Source of the DNA: Rhodobacteraceae bacterium F11138
GTDB taxonomy: Bacteria; Pseudomonadota; Alphaproteobacteria; Rhodobacterales; Rhodobacteraceae
DNA length: 64,000 nt
Assembly: GCA_016521575.1 (NCBI GenBank)
Contig: JAEKDP010000004.1
Span: 62,001 to 126,000 of the forward strand
Direction of reading: 5' to 3'
Both the position numbers and the translations under genes were made by a program. This document shows positions 1 through 7,788 of this stretch, one piece after another (positions within the stretch are counted from its first letter, which is position 1; the number at the start of each line of letters is the position of its first letter). The notes under the pieces were generated by a model. The model worked only from the letters and a program-made list of their open reading frames with translations, was not told the DNA's origin and did no database searches.

Positions 1-462
1 GCCGCCCTCTACGCGCAACAACCCGGCGGACACCAGGGGCGAGGTCGGCGACAGACGTTGAAACAGCAGGTCCACATCGCCGCCCGCCCGCAGCATCAGC
101 ATTTCCTGCACCAGAGGCAGCCCCGGAAAGGCCGATCCGACCTGCGGCTGCAACGAATGGATGCGCGGGCCCAGAGACGGGCGTGCAACCGGACACATCG
201 CAAGCGCCAACAGGTCCAGATCGATCTGTTTCAACGCATCCAGAACGGTTGGCGGTGCGATCCCGGTCAGACCGGACCACGCCCCGGCGGCACGGGCGGT
301 TTCCACCGATTTGGCCTGGGCATCGAAATCGTCCGAAAAAGCGTCCGGCAGATCGACACCGGTGCGTATGGCTTCGGCCAGCACCAGCATCAAATCGATC
401 CGCGCCCATTCGGCATCCAGCGACGGCAGGCTCAGGTCGGTGTCCTTGGGCGCTACGGTCAT
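1..462 (-). CDS. N-terminal part of a probable eCIS AAA-type ATPase, cut by the window edge
   Basis: The reading frame starts at ATG 462, two bases after the stop of the DUF4255 gene, and stays open for 154 codons to the window edge. The visible part is mostly helical with a stretch ending LLFQRLSPTSPLVSAGLL, resembling the winged-helix-like N-terminal region that precedes the AAA module in ATPases of extracellular contractile injection systems (Afp15/Pvc15 type). No Walker motif is visible because the ATPase domain would lie to the left. The call rests mainly on gene order: a DUF4255 protein followed by an AAA ATPase is usual in these clusters. It could instead be another eCIS-associated protein, and the left-hand sequence would decide. 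Confidence 0.5.
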   Translation of the reverse strand, partial: MTVAPKDTDLSLPSLDAEWARIDLMLVLAEAIRTGVDLPDAFSDDFDAQAKSVETARAAGAWSGLTGIAPPTVLDALKQIDLDLLALAMCPVARPSLGPRIHSLQPQVGSAFPGLPLVQEMLMLRAGGDVDLLFQRLSPTSPLVSAGLLRVEGG

Positions 463-464
463 CG

Positions 465-1412
465 TCAGCCCCCCACGTTCAGCTGGATCGGGTTGGCCGG
501 GGGCGCTCCGGGAATGGCGCCGCCATCCGGTCCGATCAATGTGGTAATCACGGTTGCGGTGTCGCCATCGGCCGCCGCCGTCAGGTTCAGATCCACGCGC
601 GCGGCGGGAAGATCGACATCCGGGGTCTGGATTTCAAAGACCTGGGGCGGCTGGCGCTCGGTGGGGCCGCCGACGCGGGTCCATTCGACCACCACCGCAA
701 CGCGGCTTTGCGGCACGCCGGTCAGCGACAGTCCGGTGGTCGTGGTGCCGGCCGCGATGTCCAGATGGGAAAACAACCGCCCCCCCTGATGGAACATCTG
801 GAACGGGCGACCCATGGTTCCGGGCGCGGCCACGAATTCGCCGGCCGTGACCTCGGGGGCGGGGGTGGCATGGGTCAGAGGTTCGATTGGAATAAGGGCC
901 AGTTCGTAGGCGGCCGAGATCCGATAGGCCAGTTCGCCGCCCTGCGTGGTCCAGATATGGTTCAACTCTTCCATCGTCGGGGCCTGAAACACCGCCTGCA
1001 ACTGATAGTCAGTGGTCTGTGCGCGGCGAAAGTCATGTGCCGGGGCGTTGCCGGGCGCGGGGCCGGGCAGGGTGCCGGGAATGACCGGGAAACTCTGTAG
1101 CACCCGCACCGCCTGTCCCAGCACCCGCAGATCGGAGTCTTCGGGGGGATTGCCCTGCCCGGCGGGAAAGGCGGTCAGCAACAGGTTGGCCCGGATGAAA
1201 AACGCCTGGTCATCGCCCATATCGGCATGAAAACCCGAGGGGGCGATGCGATAGACAAACAGGTTCAGGACGTGTTCGGTGGAATCCTTGGCCTGTTCCT
1301 GTGCCTTTTGCGGAGAGTCCACCATCACCACCACGTCCTCACCGAACTTGCTGGCAAGGAAATCGGCGGTGGACTGGATCGCCACCGAAAGCGAGCTTTC
1401 GGGAATCGGCAT
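465..1412 (-). CDS. DUF4255 (Pvc16 N-terminal type) protein of the contractile injection system
   Basis: A protein of 315 residues whose first 200 residues match the DUF4255/Pvc16_N family: an N-terminal segment SLSVAIQSTADFLASKFG, then a beta-rich core containing LNLFVYRIAPSGFHADMG and LLTAFPAGQ. Family members (Afp16/Pvc16) are thought to cap or terminate the tube and sheath of extracellular contractile injection systems and so set their length. Residues 200-315 form a second beta-rich part, perhaps an immunoglobulin-like extension. The gene sits one base downstream of the repeat-protein gene and two bases before the putative ATPase gene, so it belongs to one operon led by the sheath gene. 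The family assignment is firm; the capping role is inferred from homologues. Confidence 0.85.
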   Translation of the reverse strand: MPIPESSLSVAIQSTADFLASKFGEDVVVMVDSPQKAQEQAKDSTEHVLNLFVYRIAPSGFHADMGDDQAFFIRANLLLTAFPAGQGNPPEDSDLRVLGQAVRVLQSFPVIPGTLPGPAPGNAPAHDFRRAQTTDYQLQAVFQAPTMEELNHIWTTQGGELAYRISAAYELALIPIEPLTHATPAPEVTAGEFVAAPGTMGRPFQMFHQGGRLFSHLDIAAGTTTTGLSLTGVPQSRVAVVVEWTRVGGPTERQPPQVFEIQTPDVDLPAARVDLNLTAAADGDTATVITTLIGPDGGAIPGAPPANPIQLNVGG

Positions 1413-1413
1413 C

Positions 1414-2358
1414 TCAGAGCCCCCTCAGGTAGCGGGAACTCATCCGGCGCGACAGATCCGGAAAACCCGACCCCGACCCCGACGAGGACCGTGCCGGGGC
1501 ATCTTCGTGAATGACCACATCGATCTGGTCTATCGTGACGCGCGGACGTTCAGCGGGGGGTTCCGCCGATGATACGCCGGGCGCGTACGGATCGGACGAT
1601 GTCCCGGCCGGCAGATAGGGGCCACCGGGACCGGCCACGGTCGTATTGCCCGCATCATGGGACAGGGTATCGGATACCGGATCCGACGCAACGGGGCCAG
1701 CAGCGGCAACCGGCCCGGCCTCCCGGCGCAGGGCGCGCATGTCGGGCAGTTCCTCTTGCGGGCCGTCGTCAGAGGCGGGCAGGGGTTCTGTGGGAATCGC
1801 TTCCATTGCGCCCGTCGCGCGCCGCATGGTTTGCATCTCTTCCTCTTCTTCTTCCTGCCGACGCATGGTGCTGAGCGGTTCCTGTTCTTCTTCTGCCCGG
1901 TGCAGGGGTTGCGCCGCTTCTTCCTCTTCGTGCTGGCGGTGCAGCGCCTGCATCTCTTCTTCCTCGTCCTGACGCCGCAACGGTTGTGCTGCCTCTTCTT
2001 CTTCCTGGCGTCGCAGGGGCTGGGCGGCTTCTTCCTCTTCGGTGCGGCGCAATGGGCGGGCTTCTTCGCCTGCTGTTGCTTCCTGACGGCGCAGGGGTTG
2101 AACGGCCTCTTCTTCCTCCTGGCGGCGCATGGTCTGGGCCTCTTCTTCTTCCTGACGGCGCAGGGGCTGGGCGGCTTCTTCTTCCTCTTGCGCACGCCGG
2201 ACGAAGGGCGGGGATGCCATGCGGCGCAGGGGGTTTGCGGCTTCGTCTTCGGTTTCCTGTCGACGGGCGGGCATCGTGCTGCCTTTTGGCCAGGCGGGCG
2301 TGGATCGGGCAACGCCAGGAATCGCGGCGCGGGTGAGGACTTTGGCAAAGAGGCTCAT
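1414..2358 (-). CDS. Low-complexity Glu/Arg repeat protein of the eCIS operon
   Basis: I start this protein at ATG 2358, which overlaps the upstream stop as ATGA, giving 314 residues; a longer frame from 2553 would run through the upstream gene. Residues about 36-180 are a tandem array of roughly 12-residue units of the form Q-P-L-R-R-Q-E-E-E-E-A, repeated about eleven times with variation. Residues 180-265 are Pro/Gly/Ser-rich, followed by RVTIDQIDVVIHE and a Ser/Gly linker to a basic C-terminus. Similar Glu-rich repeats occur beside DUF4157 domains in eCIS clusters, but no HEXXH metallopeptidase-like motif is present here. No catalytic domain is recognised. A role as tether, cargo adaptor or fibre-associated protein is speculation. 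Confidence 0.75.
   Translation of the reverse strand: MSLFAKVLTRAAIPGVARSTPAWPKGSTMPARRQETEDEAANPLRRMASPPFVRRAQEEEEAAQPLRRQEEEEAQTMRRQEEEEAVQPLRRQEATAGEEARPLRRTEEEEAAQPLRRQEEEEAAQPLRRQDEEEEMQALHRQHEEEEAAQPLHRAEEEQEPLSTMRRQEEEEEEMQTMRRATGAMEAIPTEPLPASDDGPQEELPDMRALRREAGPVAAAGPVASDPVSDTLSHDAGNTTVAGPGGPYLPAGTSSDPYAPGVSSAEPPAERPRVTIDQIDVVIHEDAPARSSSGSGSGFPDLSRRMSSRYLRGL
1819..2253 (-). repeat. Coding tandem repeat, unit about 36 bp
   Basis: The minus strand repeats a unit encoding approximately LRRQEEEEAAQP about eleven times. On the plus strand it appears as recurring cttcttcttcctgacggcgc-like blocks. Units differ by substitutions and small length changes, such as the six-residue variant near codon 95, so they have diverged rather than arising from very recent slippage. 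The frame is kept throughout, which argues for selection on the protein. Confidence 0.85.
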
Positions 2359-3158
2359 CTGCCTGCCCTCCGGCCCGGCTCGGCGCGCAGCAACCGCGCA
2401 TAGCTGCGCCGCCGTTGTGACGGCAAGGCCAGGATCGCATCTTCGGACCAATGGTAGCTGGCGGCGATCAGGTGAACCTCGTGCAACAGGCTGCCGACAC
2501 CGGGAAAGGCAAAATCCAGCGGATCGATCCGTGCGCGGGTTTCGGCGCGGCAAGAGGGGCAGGCGGTCACCACCTCGTCCGCCACCTCGGGCGACGCTGC
2601 TTCAAGCGCGGCCTCGATCGACGCGATATCGTCGTCGGTATAGGTTTCGGCCTCGCGCAGGGCGTGCCGCGACAGGCCGCACTGGGCCAGCAAGCCGCGC
2701 GTCGGGTCCCCGCCGGGCATGCGGGCAAGATGTTCTTCGTGGCAGCCGTTGGGAACCTCGAACTGGCGCTGGCCCAGACTGGTACGCACGGTCACCACCG
2801 GGAAATCATGCCCCGAAGGTTTGCGCGGAGCCTGCGCCAGCACCGTGGGAATGTCGAAATCAGCCCCGCATTCGCTACATTTGGCCTGAAACCACCCGGT
2901 ATCGGTCCAGAACAACCCGGCGGCGCGTTGCAACAGCCATTCACGCGCACCCGATGCCAGACACCTTACGCGTGAAAGAGACGTGCCCTGACCGCTGATC
3001 TGCTGAAAGACCGTACCCAGAATCCCGGTAACCCGTTCGGGACGGGTCGCCGGCTGGCTCATGGTTTCCGCCACCGCCAGTTCCAGCATACCCGTCAGGG
3101 GAAACGGTTCGTGGCTGGGAAACGCCACCTTCAGAGTTTGCGAAGCGCGCGCGCCCAT
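2355..3158 (-). CDS. T4-type baseplate hub assembly chaperone-like protein with two CxxC motifs
   Basis: A 267-residue protein starting at ATG 3158, four bases after the tube gene stop; an in-frame ATG at 3203 would overlap that gene. The C-terminal part has the pattern CPSC (200-203), then IDPLDFAFPGVGSLLHEVHL and YHWSEDAILALP, typical of the phage T4 baseplate hub assembly chaperone-like family seen in Myoviridae and eCIS clusters. A second pair CSEC at 94-97 suggests a zinc ribbon or knuckle. It probably helps assemble the baseplate or load the hub rather than forming part of the finished particle. It overlaps the repeat-protein gene by four bases (ATGA), indicating translational coupling. 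Confidence 0.75.
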   Translation of the reverse strand: MGARASQTLKVAFPSHEPFPLTGMLELAVAETMSQPATRPERVTGILGTVFQQISGQGTSLSRVRCLASGAREWLLQRAAGLFWTDTGWFQAKCSECGADFDIPTVLAQAPRKPSGHDFPVVTVRTSLGQRQFEVPNGCHEEHLARMPGGDPTRGLLAQCGLSRHALREAETYTDDDIASIEAALEAASPEVADEVVTACPSCRAETRARIDPLDFAFPGVGSLLHEVHLIAASYHWSEDAILALPSQRRRSYARLLRAEPGRRAGR

Positions 3159-3162
3159 CGGA

Positions 3163-3675
3163 TCAGCTTTCGGCTGGTTCCTGCACGGCCGTGTCGCGGA
3201 CAAAGCCCTCGCAGGCCAGAGTGATCGACTGAATCCCGATCGTGTTCATATTGTTGGCGTCGAACTCGGGCAGGGCCTGGTATTCCGTCACCCAGGCGCG
3301 GCGCAGCTGATATGAAATCGCGGGCGTGCCTTGCAGGTTCATCACGTTGATCACGATGTCGCGGCGGAAATTGACCAGCGACATGCCGGCGTCACCATCG
3401 GCGATGTTGTTGACCGAATTGGCCCATTCCTCGAACACCGGGTCATGGGAAAGCCCCTGTTCGAGCGTCACGTTCTCGACCTTGGTGCCACCAGGGATCG
3501 CCCGCTGCATCGACGGATCCCCCGCCGAGCGCCAGTTGACGACCTCGGTGGTTTTCTTGAGGGCCCCCATCTTGGTCAGACCGGCAACCGCCCGACCATT
3601 GATGACAACCTGGAATTTGAACGTGCGATACGGGTCATAGCGATGCGCGTTCACGGCAAACATGGGAGCAGCCAT
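3163..3675 (-). CDS. Phage-tail-like inner tube protein (T4 gp19 / Afp1 type)
   Basis: A 170-residue protein with the fold signature of contractile tail tube proteins: N-terminal YDPYRTFKFQVVINGRAVAG, then GLTKMGALKKTTEVVNWR, a central TLEQGLSHDPVFEEWAN, and a C-terminal LACEGFVRD. The length is typical for Afp1/Afp5/gp19 tube subunits, which stack as hexamers to form the inner rigid tube. It lies 44 bp downstream of the sheath gene, with the good ribosome site AGGAGA just before the start. Only one tube gene is visible in the window, so this is a simple system compared with Afp/PVC clusters that have several tube paralogues; further copies could lie to the left. Confidence 0.92.
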   Translation of the reverse strand: MAAPMFAVNAHRYDPYRTFKFQVVINGRAVAGLTKMGALKKTTEVVNWRSAGDPSMQRAIPGGTKVENVTLEQGLSHDPVFEEWANSVNNIADGDAGMSLVNFRRDIVINVMNLQGTPAISYQLRRAWVTEYQALPEFDANNMNTIGIQSITLACEGFVRDTAVQEPAES

Positions 3676-3719
3676 CTGTCTCTCCTAATTCTGAAAATGT
3701 CTCTGGGGCAGGCCGGCCA

Positions 3720-5318
3720 TCAGGCGGCCTGCGCAACAATCTGCTGGATCTGAACCACGACGAATTCGGCCGGTTTCAGCGGCGCAAAACCGACGACGAC
3801 GCGCACGATGCCCGCATCGATGTCGCCCTGCGTCATGGTGCTGCCCAGCCCGCAGTTCACGAAATAGGCGTCGCTGGCCTTTTCACCCTGAAAGGCCCCG
3901 GCACGGTGCAGGCCGTCCATGAAATTGCCGATCCCTGCCCGCAGACCCGACCACAGCTTGTGGTCATTTGGCTCAAAGACCACCGATTGCAGCGCGCTGT
4001 ACAGGCTTTCACCGATCATGTTCTGGGTGCGCCGGACCGGAATATACCGGTACTGGGGCTGGGATTTGGTCGCCAGCGTGCGCCCGCCCCAGACCACGGT
4101 CGGCCCGATGATCGAGCGCATGCAATTGATGCCCCATTCGTTCAGGTTGTCCTGTACCGCGTTGCCGATCAACACGTTGGGGCCCAACGCGCCGCGCACC
4201 GTCGCCTCAAGCCCGGCAGGGGCTTTCCAGACCCCGCGTGCGCCGTCGATACGGCCCCACAACCCGGCCGCCATGCCCGATGGACCGATTTCAAAGGTTG
4301 CGGGCAGGTTGGCGGCGGTTTCCGGATCATAAAACGGGTTGGCCACCTTCAGATAGGGGTAATACAGCGCCGAATAGGGCGAGGTCGGGAACCCCGCGTC
4401 CTGAACATCCTTGGGCGTTTTCAGCTGCTTGGCGTTGCTTTCGGGGTTTTCCGGGTCGATCAGGACCATTCGGTTCTGCATGAACTCGGCATGGGTGATG
4501 GCGCGTTCATAGACCGTCTTGTCATCTTTCCAGTTCAGCCCTGGCAGCACCACGATCGAAATCGAGCGATGATCCCTGAGCCGGTCCAATGCCAGTTGAA
4601 AATCCGCATCGCCAGGGGCCGTGGATTCGCTGCCGCCGGTAAGATTGGTGTCCAGCGGCAATGTCGGCGCGGCATTGGCTGGCGTTGCCTTGGTGAACTT
4701 GGCCGTGACCAGAAGCGAGGCCTGGTTGATCCGGCTTTCCACGAACTGGCCGCTGTCAGGATCCAGTTTGAGATCTGCAAAGGTCTCCAGCACGTCCAGC
4801 ACGTCGACATCGACTTCTGCGTCGGAACTGTCCTTGATTTTTTCCGTCTTGCCGGTCTTCGTGCCCAGGGTCAGCGTGTATTGGCCGTCCAGATCCGACG
4901 TGATGCGCGCCACCAGCCCGGTCGCCCATTTGCCCGGAGACGTCGCGGTGAACTTGACGTCGCCTTCGGCCAGGGTCGCGGTGCCGCTCGATGCGGTGCC
5001 CTTGGACTTGGCAACCGGCACGATATAGGCCTTGGAGCCGCCATTGGCGAAAAAGGCGTTGACCGCATGGCCAAAGGCGTCGACCTGGCTGCCCTCGTCG
5101 CGGATGCCACCGGCACCACCGCCCAAGGGGCCGAACTTCTGGGCATATTGTGACACCGAGCTGACGAATTCGGGCGCGCCGTCCTTGTCGGTCACGGCTG
5201 TTCCGCGCTTGAGGTGCCCCACAAAGGCCGTGATCGAAGTCGAGGCGGCCTCGATCGCAAGCATGTTCGAGGGGACATGTTCAATGTAGACACCGGGATG
5301 CTTGTACATGTTCGTCAC
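3720..5318 (-). CDS. Contractile tail sheath protein (eCIS)
   Basis: A 532-residue sheath protein. The N-terminus YKHPGVYIEHVPSNMLAIEA is the usual beta-hairpin start of phage and eCIS sheaths. The conserved sheath core includes VVLPGLNWKDDKTVYERAI, SPYSALYYPYLKV and GLWGRIDGARGVWKAPAG. The C-terminal handshake region has IPVRRTQNMIGESLYSALQ and ends in PAEFVVVQIQQIV. Residues about 115-225 form a lysine/threonine-rich insert, likely a surface-exposed domain on the outside of the sheath. It is the first gene of the minus-strand operon, behind a 620-bp leader, as expected for the most highly expressed structural protein. Assignment is firm; which target cell the particle acts on is unknown. 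Confidence 0.95.
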   Translation of the reverse strand: MTNMYKHPGVYIEHVPSNMLAIEAASTSITAFVGHLKRGTAVTDKDGAPEFVSSVSQYAQKFGPLGGGAGGIRDEGSQVDAFGHAVNAFFANGGSKAYIVPVAKSKGTASSGTATLAEGDVKFTATSPGKWATGLVARITSDLDGQYTLTLGTKTGKTEKIKDSSDAEVDVDVLDVLETFADLKLDPDSGQFVESRINQASLLVTAKFTKATPANAAPTLPLDTNLTGGSESTAPGDADFQLALDRLRDHRSISIVVLPGLNWKDDKTVYERAITHAEFMQNRMVLIDPENPESNAKQLKTPKDVQDAGFPTSPYSALYYPYLKVANPFYDPETAANLPATFEIGPSGMAAGLWGRIDGARGVWKAPAGLEATVRGALGPNVLIGNAVQDNLNEWGINCMRSIIGPTVVWGGRTLATKSQPQYRYIPVRRTQNMIGESLYSALQSVVFEPNDHKLWSGLRAGIGNFMDGLHRAGAFQGEKASDAYFVNCGLGSTMTQGDIDAGIVRVVVGFAPLKPAEFVVVQIQQIVAQAA

Positions 5319-5939
5319 ACTTCCTTATCCGGAATAGTTGGTTTCCAATCGACCGAAAAGCCGACCAAACGGTATGATAAGGTCCGACCCGGGGTTGGGC
5401 AGGTCATGCAAAGGTCCGAAACCCTGACAAACTGAGCGATCATGTCGCGATTCACGCGGACGGGGGGAAATCATCGAAATCATTAAGAGCAAAATAAAAA
5501 AACCGGTCAAAATAGTCGCATCAAGTCGCAAGGTCTATCGAACGAGAGAATACCCTGATCGAGTCGACTCCTGATTGTTTCAGGCTACTGTTTCACCCCG
5601 ATTCTGTATAGTCTTATGTGCGATGGTTTTTATATGTGCTTGTTTTTGCCCCTAGAATCCGGCCATGCCGCATTCGCGACAGGCATGGCGGACACCCGGG
5701 CAATTCTTTGAATTTACTCAATTTTAACGTGCAAATCCCGTCAGGCTGGCGATGCACGGACCACTGGCGGGTCTCTGCCGACCCGCTTGGGCAAAACGGC
5801 GCAAAGACACCATTTCACCGGCCTGCCGGGGTCTGAGCGTGCCGGGATATGCCCATTTGCGCGGTTGACTCGGAGCCGGACAAAACCTTAAGCCTTCGGC
5901 AACTCGGAAATTTGATCAAAATAACGGAAGAGGCGGGAC
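5319..5939. other. Intergenic leader between the eCIS operon and the glutamine synthetase homologue
   Basis: This 621-bp gap separates two divergent genes. It is AT-richer than its surroundings around 5480-5640. It contains a candidate promoter for the sheath gene (listed separately) and, towards the right end, a weaker TTGACT at 5865-5870 with TTAAGC at 5888-5893 that could serve the 5940 gene. Frames in the gap are short and show no family features. The leader of about 165 nt before the sheath start may carry regulation, but I see no recognisable riboswitch. Confidence 0.6.
5482..5510 (-). promoter_or_regulatory. Candidate sigma-70 promoter of the eCIS operon
   Basis: On the minus strand TTGACC (5510-5505) is followed after 17 nt by CTTAAT (5487-5482). 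The -35 fits the consensus at five of six positions and the -10 at four of six. It lies in the AT-rich part of the leader about 165 nt before the sheath start codon. Confidence 0.4.
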
Positions 5940-7289
5940 ATGGCACAGAACAAGGCTGAGGCCTGGCTGGCGGAGCGGCCCGAAATCGATTCCATTTTTG
6001 CATGTGTCTGCGATCTGAACGGGTCCATGCGCGGCAAACGCATACCTGTCGGGCAAGTGTCCAAGGTGGTCGAAGGCGGGTTGCGGATGCCGCTGTCGAT
6101 TGTCGGCATGGATATCTGGGGCGAGGACGTGGAAAACAGTGAACTGGTGTTTGAAACCGGCGACTCGGACGGGTTGTGCGATTTCACAGGCCGCTCGCTG
6201 ATGCCAATCACCTGGACCAGCCGCCCCACTGCCCTGGCCATGTTGTGGATGCGTCAAGAGGACGGCACACCCTTTCCCGGAGATCCGCGCCGGGCGCTGG
6301 CCAGGATTGTGGAACGCTACACCGCGCGGGGGTTGACGCCTGTTGTCGCGACCGAGTTGGAATTCTATCTGTGTGACCCATCAGATGATCGGCCCCAGGC
6401 CCCGCGATCGCCCGTCACCGGCAAGCGGCTGGACAGCGACGGGGCGCTTTCTCTGGACGAATTGCAGCATTTCGACGAATTCATCAACGAAGTCTATGAC
6501 GCCTGTGAATTGCAGGGCATTCCGGCGGACAGCGCGATTTCGGAAAACGGCGCCGGGCAGTTTGAAATCAACATGATGCATGTCGCCGATCCGCTGCGTG
6601 CTGCCGATGATGCGGTCCTGTTCAAGCGGCTGGTGCGCGGGATTGCCCGCAAGCACGGGTTTGCCGCCACCTTCATGGCAAAGCCCTATGGCGACCGGGC
6701 CGGCAGCGGGTTCCATACCCATTTCTCGTTGATCGACGCAGAGGGCGTGAATCTGTTCGACAATGGCGGCGAAGAAGGTACGCCCCTTATGCTGAACGCG
6801 GTTGCTGGGCTGCTGACGACGATGCAGGAAAACACCCTGACCTTTGCGCCGCATGAAAATTCATACCGCCGGTTGCTGCCGGGCGCACATGCCCCGACCG
6901 GCGTTGCCTGGGGATATGAAAACCGCACCGCGGCGATCCGCATTCCCGGCGGCAGCCCCAAGGCGCGGCGGATCGAACATCGCGTTGCCGGGGCGGACGC
7001 CAACCCCTATCTGGTGCTGGCCAGCATCCTGGGCGGCGCCCTGGTCGGGATCGAAAAGAACATGCAGCCCGCCCCGCCGATCACCGGCGATGCCTACAGG
7101 ACGAAACTGCCGCGTCTTCCGATGGACTGGGCCACCGCGATCAGCGCCTTTCGCGAAGGCGCGCATGTTCCCGATATTTATTCGCACCGGCTGCAGACCA
7201 TGTTGGTTGAATGCAAGATGCAGGAACTGAAGAAATTCGCCCGTCAGGTGACGGATTTCGAATATAACAGCTATCTCGAAGCGGTCTAG
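5940..7289 (+). CDS. Glutamine synthetase family protein, PuuA-like (gamma-glutamylpolyamine synthetase type)
   Basis: A 449-residue member of the glutamine synthetase superfamily, of the short PuuA-type rather than GlnA. The beta-grasp N-domain reads IFACVCDLNGSMRGKRIPV. Catalytic-domain motifs are VVATELEFYL, SENGAGQFEINM, AGSGFHTHFSL (ATP/glutamate loop), APHENSYRRL and NPYLVLASILGGAL. Family members ligate glutamate to the amino group of putrescine, ethanolamine or other amines using ATP. No aldehyde dehydrogenase or gamma-glutamyl hydrolase lies beside it, so the amine is not determined. It is a distant paralogue of gmaS near 60 kb. The 3' end overlaps the convergent MaoC gene by four bases. 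Confidence 0.85.
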   Translation: MAQNKAEAWLAERPEIDSIFACVCDLNGSMRGKRIPVGQVSKVVEGGLRMPLSIVGMDIWGEDVENSELVFETGDSDGLCDFTGRSLMPITWTSRPTALAMLWMRQEDGTPFPGDPRRALARIVERYTARGLTPVVATELEFYLCDPSDDRPQAPRSPVTGKRLDSDGALSLDELQHFDEFINEVYDACELQGIPADSAISENGAGQFEINMMHVADPLRAADDAVLFKRLVRGIARKHGFAATFMAKPYGDRAGSGFHTHFSLIDAEGVNLFDNGGEEGTPLMLNAVAGLLTTMQENTLTFAPHENSYRRLLPGAHAPTGVAWGYENRTAAIRIPGGSPKARRIEHRVAGADANPYLVLASILGGALVGIEKNMQPAPPITGDAYRTKLPRLPMDWATAISAFREGAHVPDIYSHRLQTMLVECKMQELKKFARQVTDFEYNSYLEAV

Positions 7290-7759
7290 GCCGCGTCCTG
7301 ACGCAGGAATATGGCCTTGCTGGTGAACTCCATGACTACGATGTCGTCCTGGTTGCTGACGCTGATTTTGCTGACGACCACACCGGTATCGGGACGTTTG
7401 GGCATGTCCTGCAGATCCAGAACTTCCAGGTGGACCGACAGCACGTCGCCGGGATAGACGGGCCTGCGCCAGCGCAACTGTTCAAGGCCGGGCGAACCCA
7501 GCCCACGGCCGTGTTTGTCCATGTCCTCGACCATCATCGACATGGTCATCGCGCAGGTGTGCCACCCGCTGGCGCAAAGCCCCCCGAACAACGAGTCCTT
7601 CGCCGCCTCGGGGTCCAGATGAAAGAACTGGGGGTCGTATTTGCGGGCGAACTCGATCACTTCTTTCTCAGTGACCTCATAGGCGCCAAAGCTTCGGGCT
7701 TGCCCGACCTTGAAGCTTTCAAAGGGGATGAAGTTCTGCCGGGTGTCTGCGGTCGTCAT
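7286..7759 (-). CDS. MaoC-like hydratase/dehydratase family protein
   Basis: A 157-residue single hotdog-fold protein. The hydratase-2 motif is seen as FARKYDPQFFHLDPEAAK followed by FGGLCASGWHTCAM; the Asp and His of this stretch are the catalytic pair in R-specific enoyl-CoA hydratases. RRPVYPGDVLSVHLEVL is the usual second conserved block. It would hydrate an enoyl-CoA or dehydrate a hydroxyacyl-CoA in the cytoplasm. It is a lone gene, 29 bp downstream of a peptidase gene on the same strand and convergent with the glutamine synthetase homologue, so context does not point to a substrate. Confidence 0.88.
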   Translation of the reverse strand: MTTADTRQNFIPFESFKVGQARSFGAYEVTEKEVIEFARKYDPQFFHLDPEAAKDSLFGGLCASGWHTCAMTMSMMVEDMDKHGRGLGSPGLEQLRWRRPVYPGDVLSVHLEVLDLQDMPKRPDTGVVVSKISVSNQDDIVVMEFTSKAIFLRQDAA

Positions 7760-7788
7760 GAGTTATTGCTCCGGTGAAAGATGGCGGT

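Noticed and set aside
1819-2253. Regular repeats that might suggest a CRISPR array.
   Set aside because: Units are contiguous, in frame and without unique spacers; no cas genes are present.
1569-2403. Several long plus-strand frames opposite the repeat protein.
   Set aside because: They are antisense shadows of the Glu/Arg repeat; their composition (Phe/Leu runs) is what the reverse strand of GAA/GAG repeats gives.
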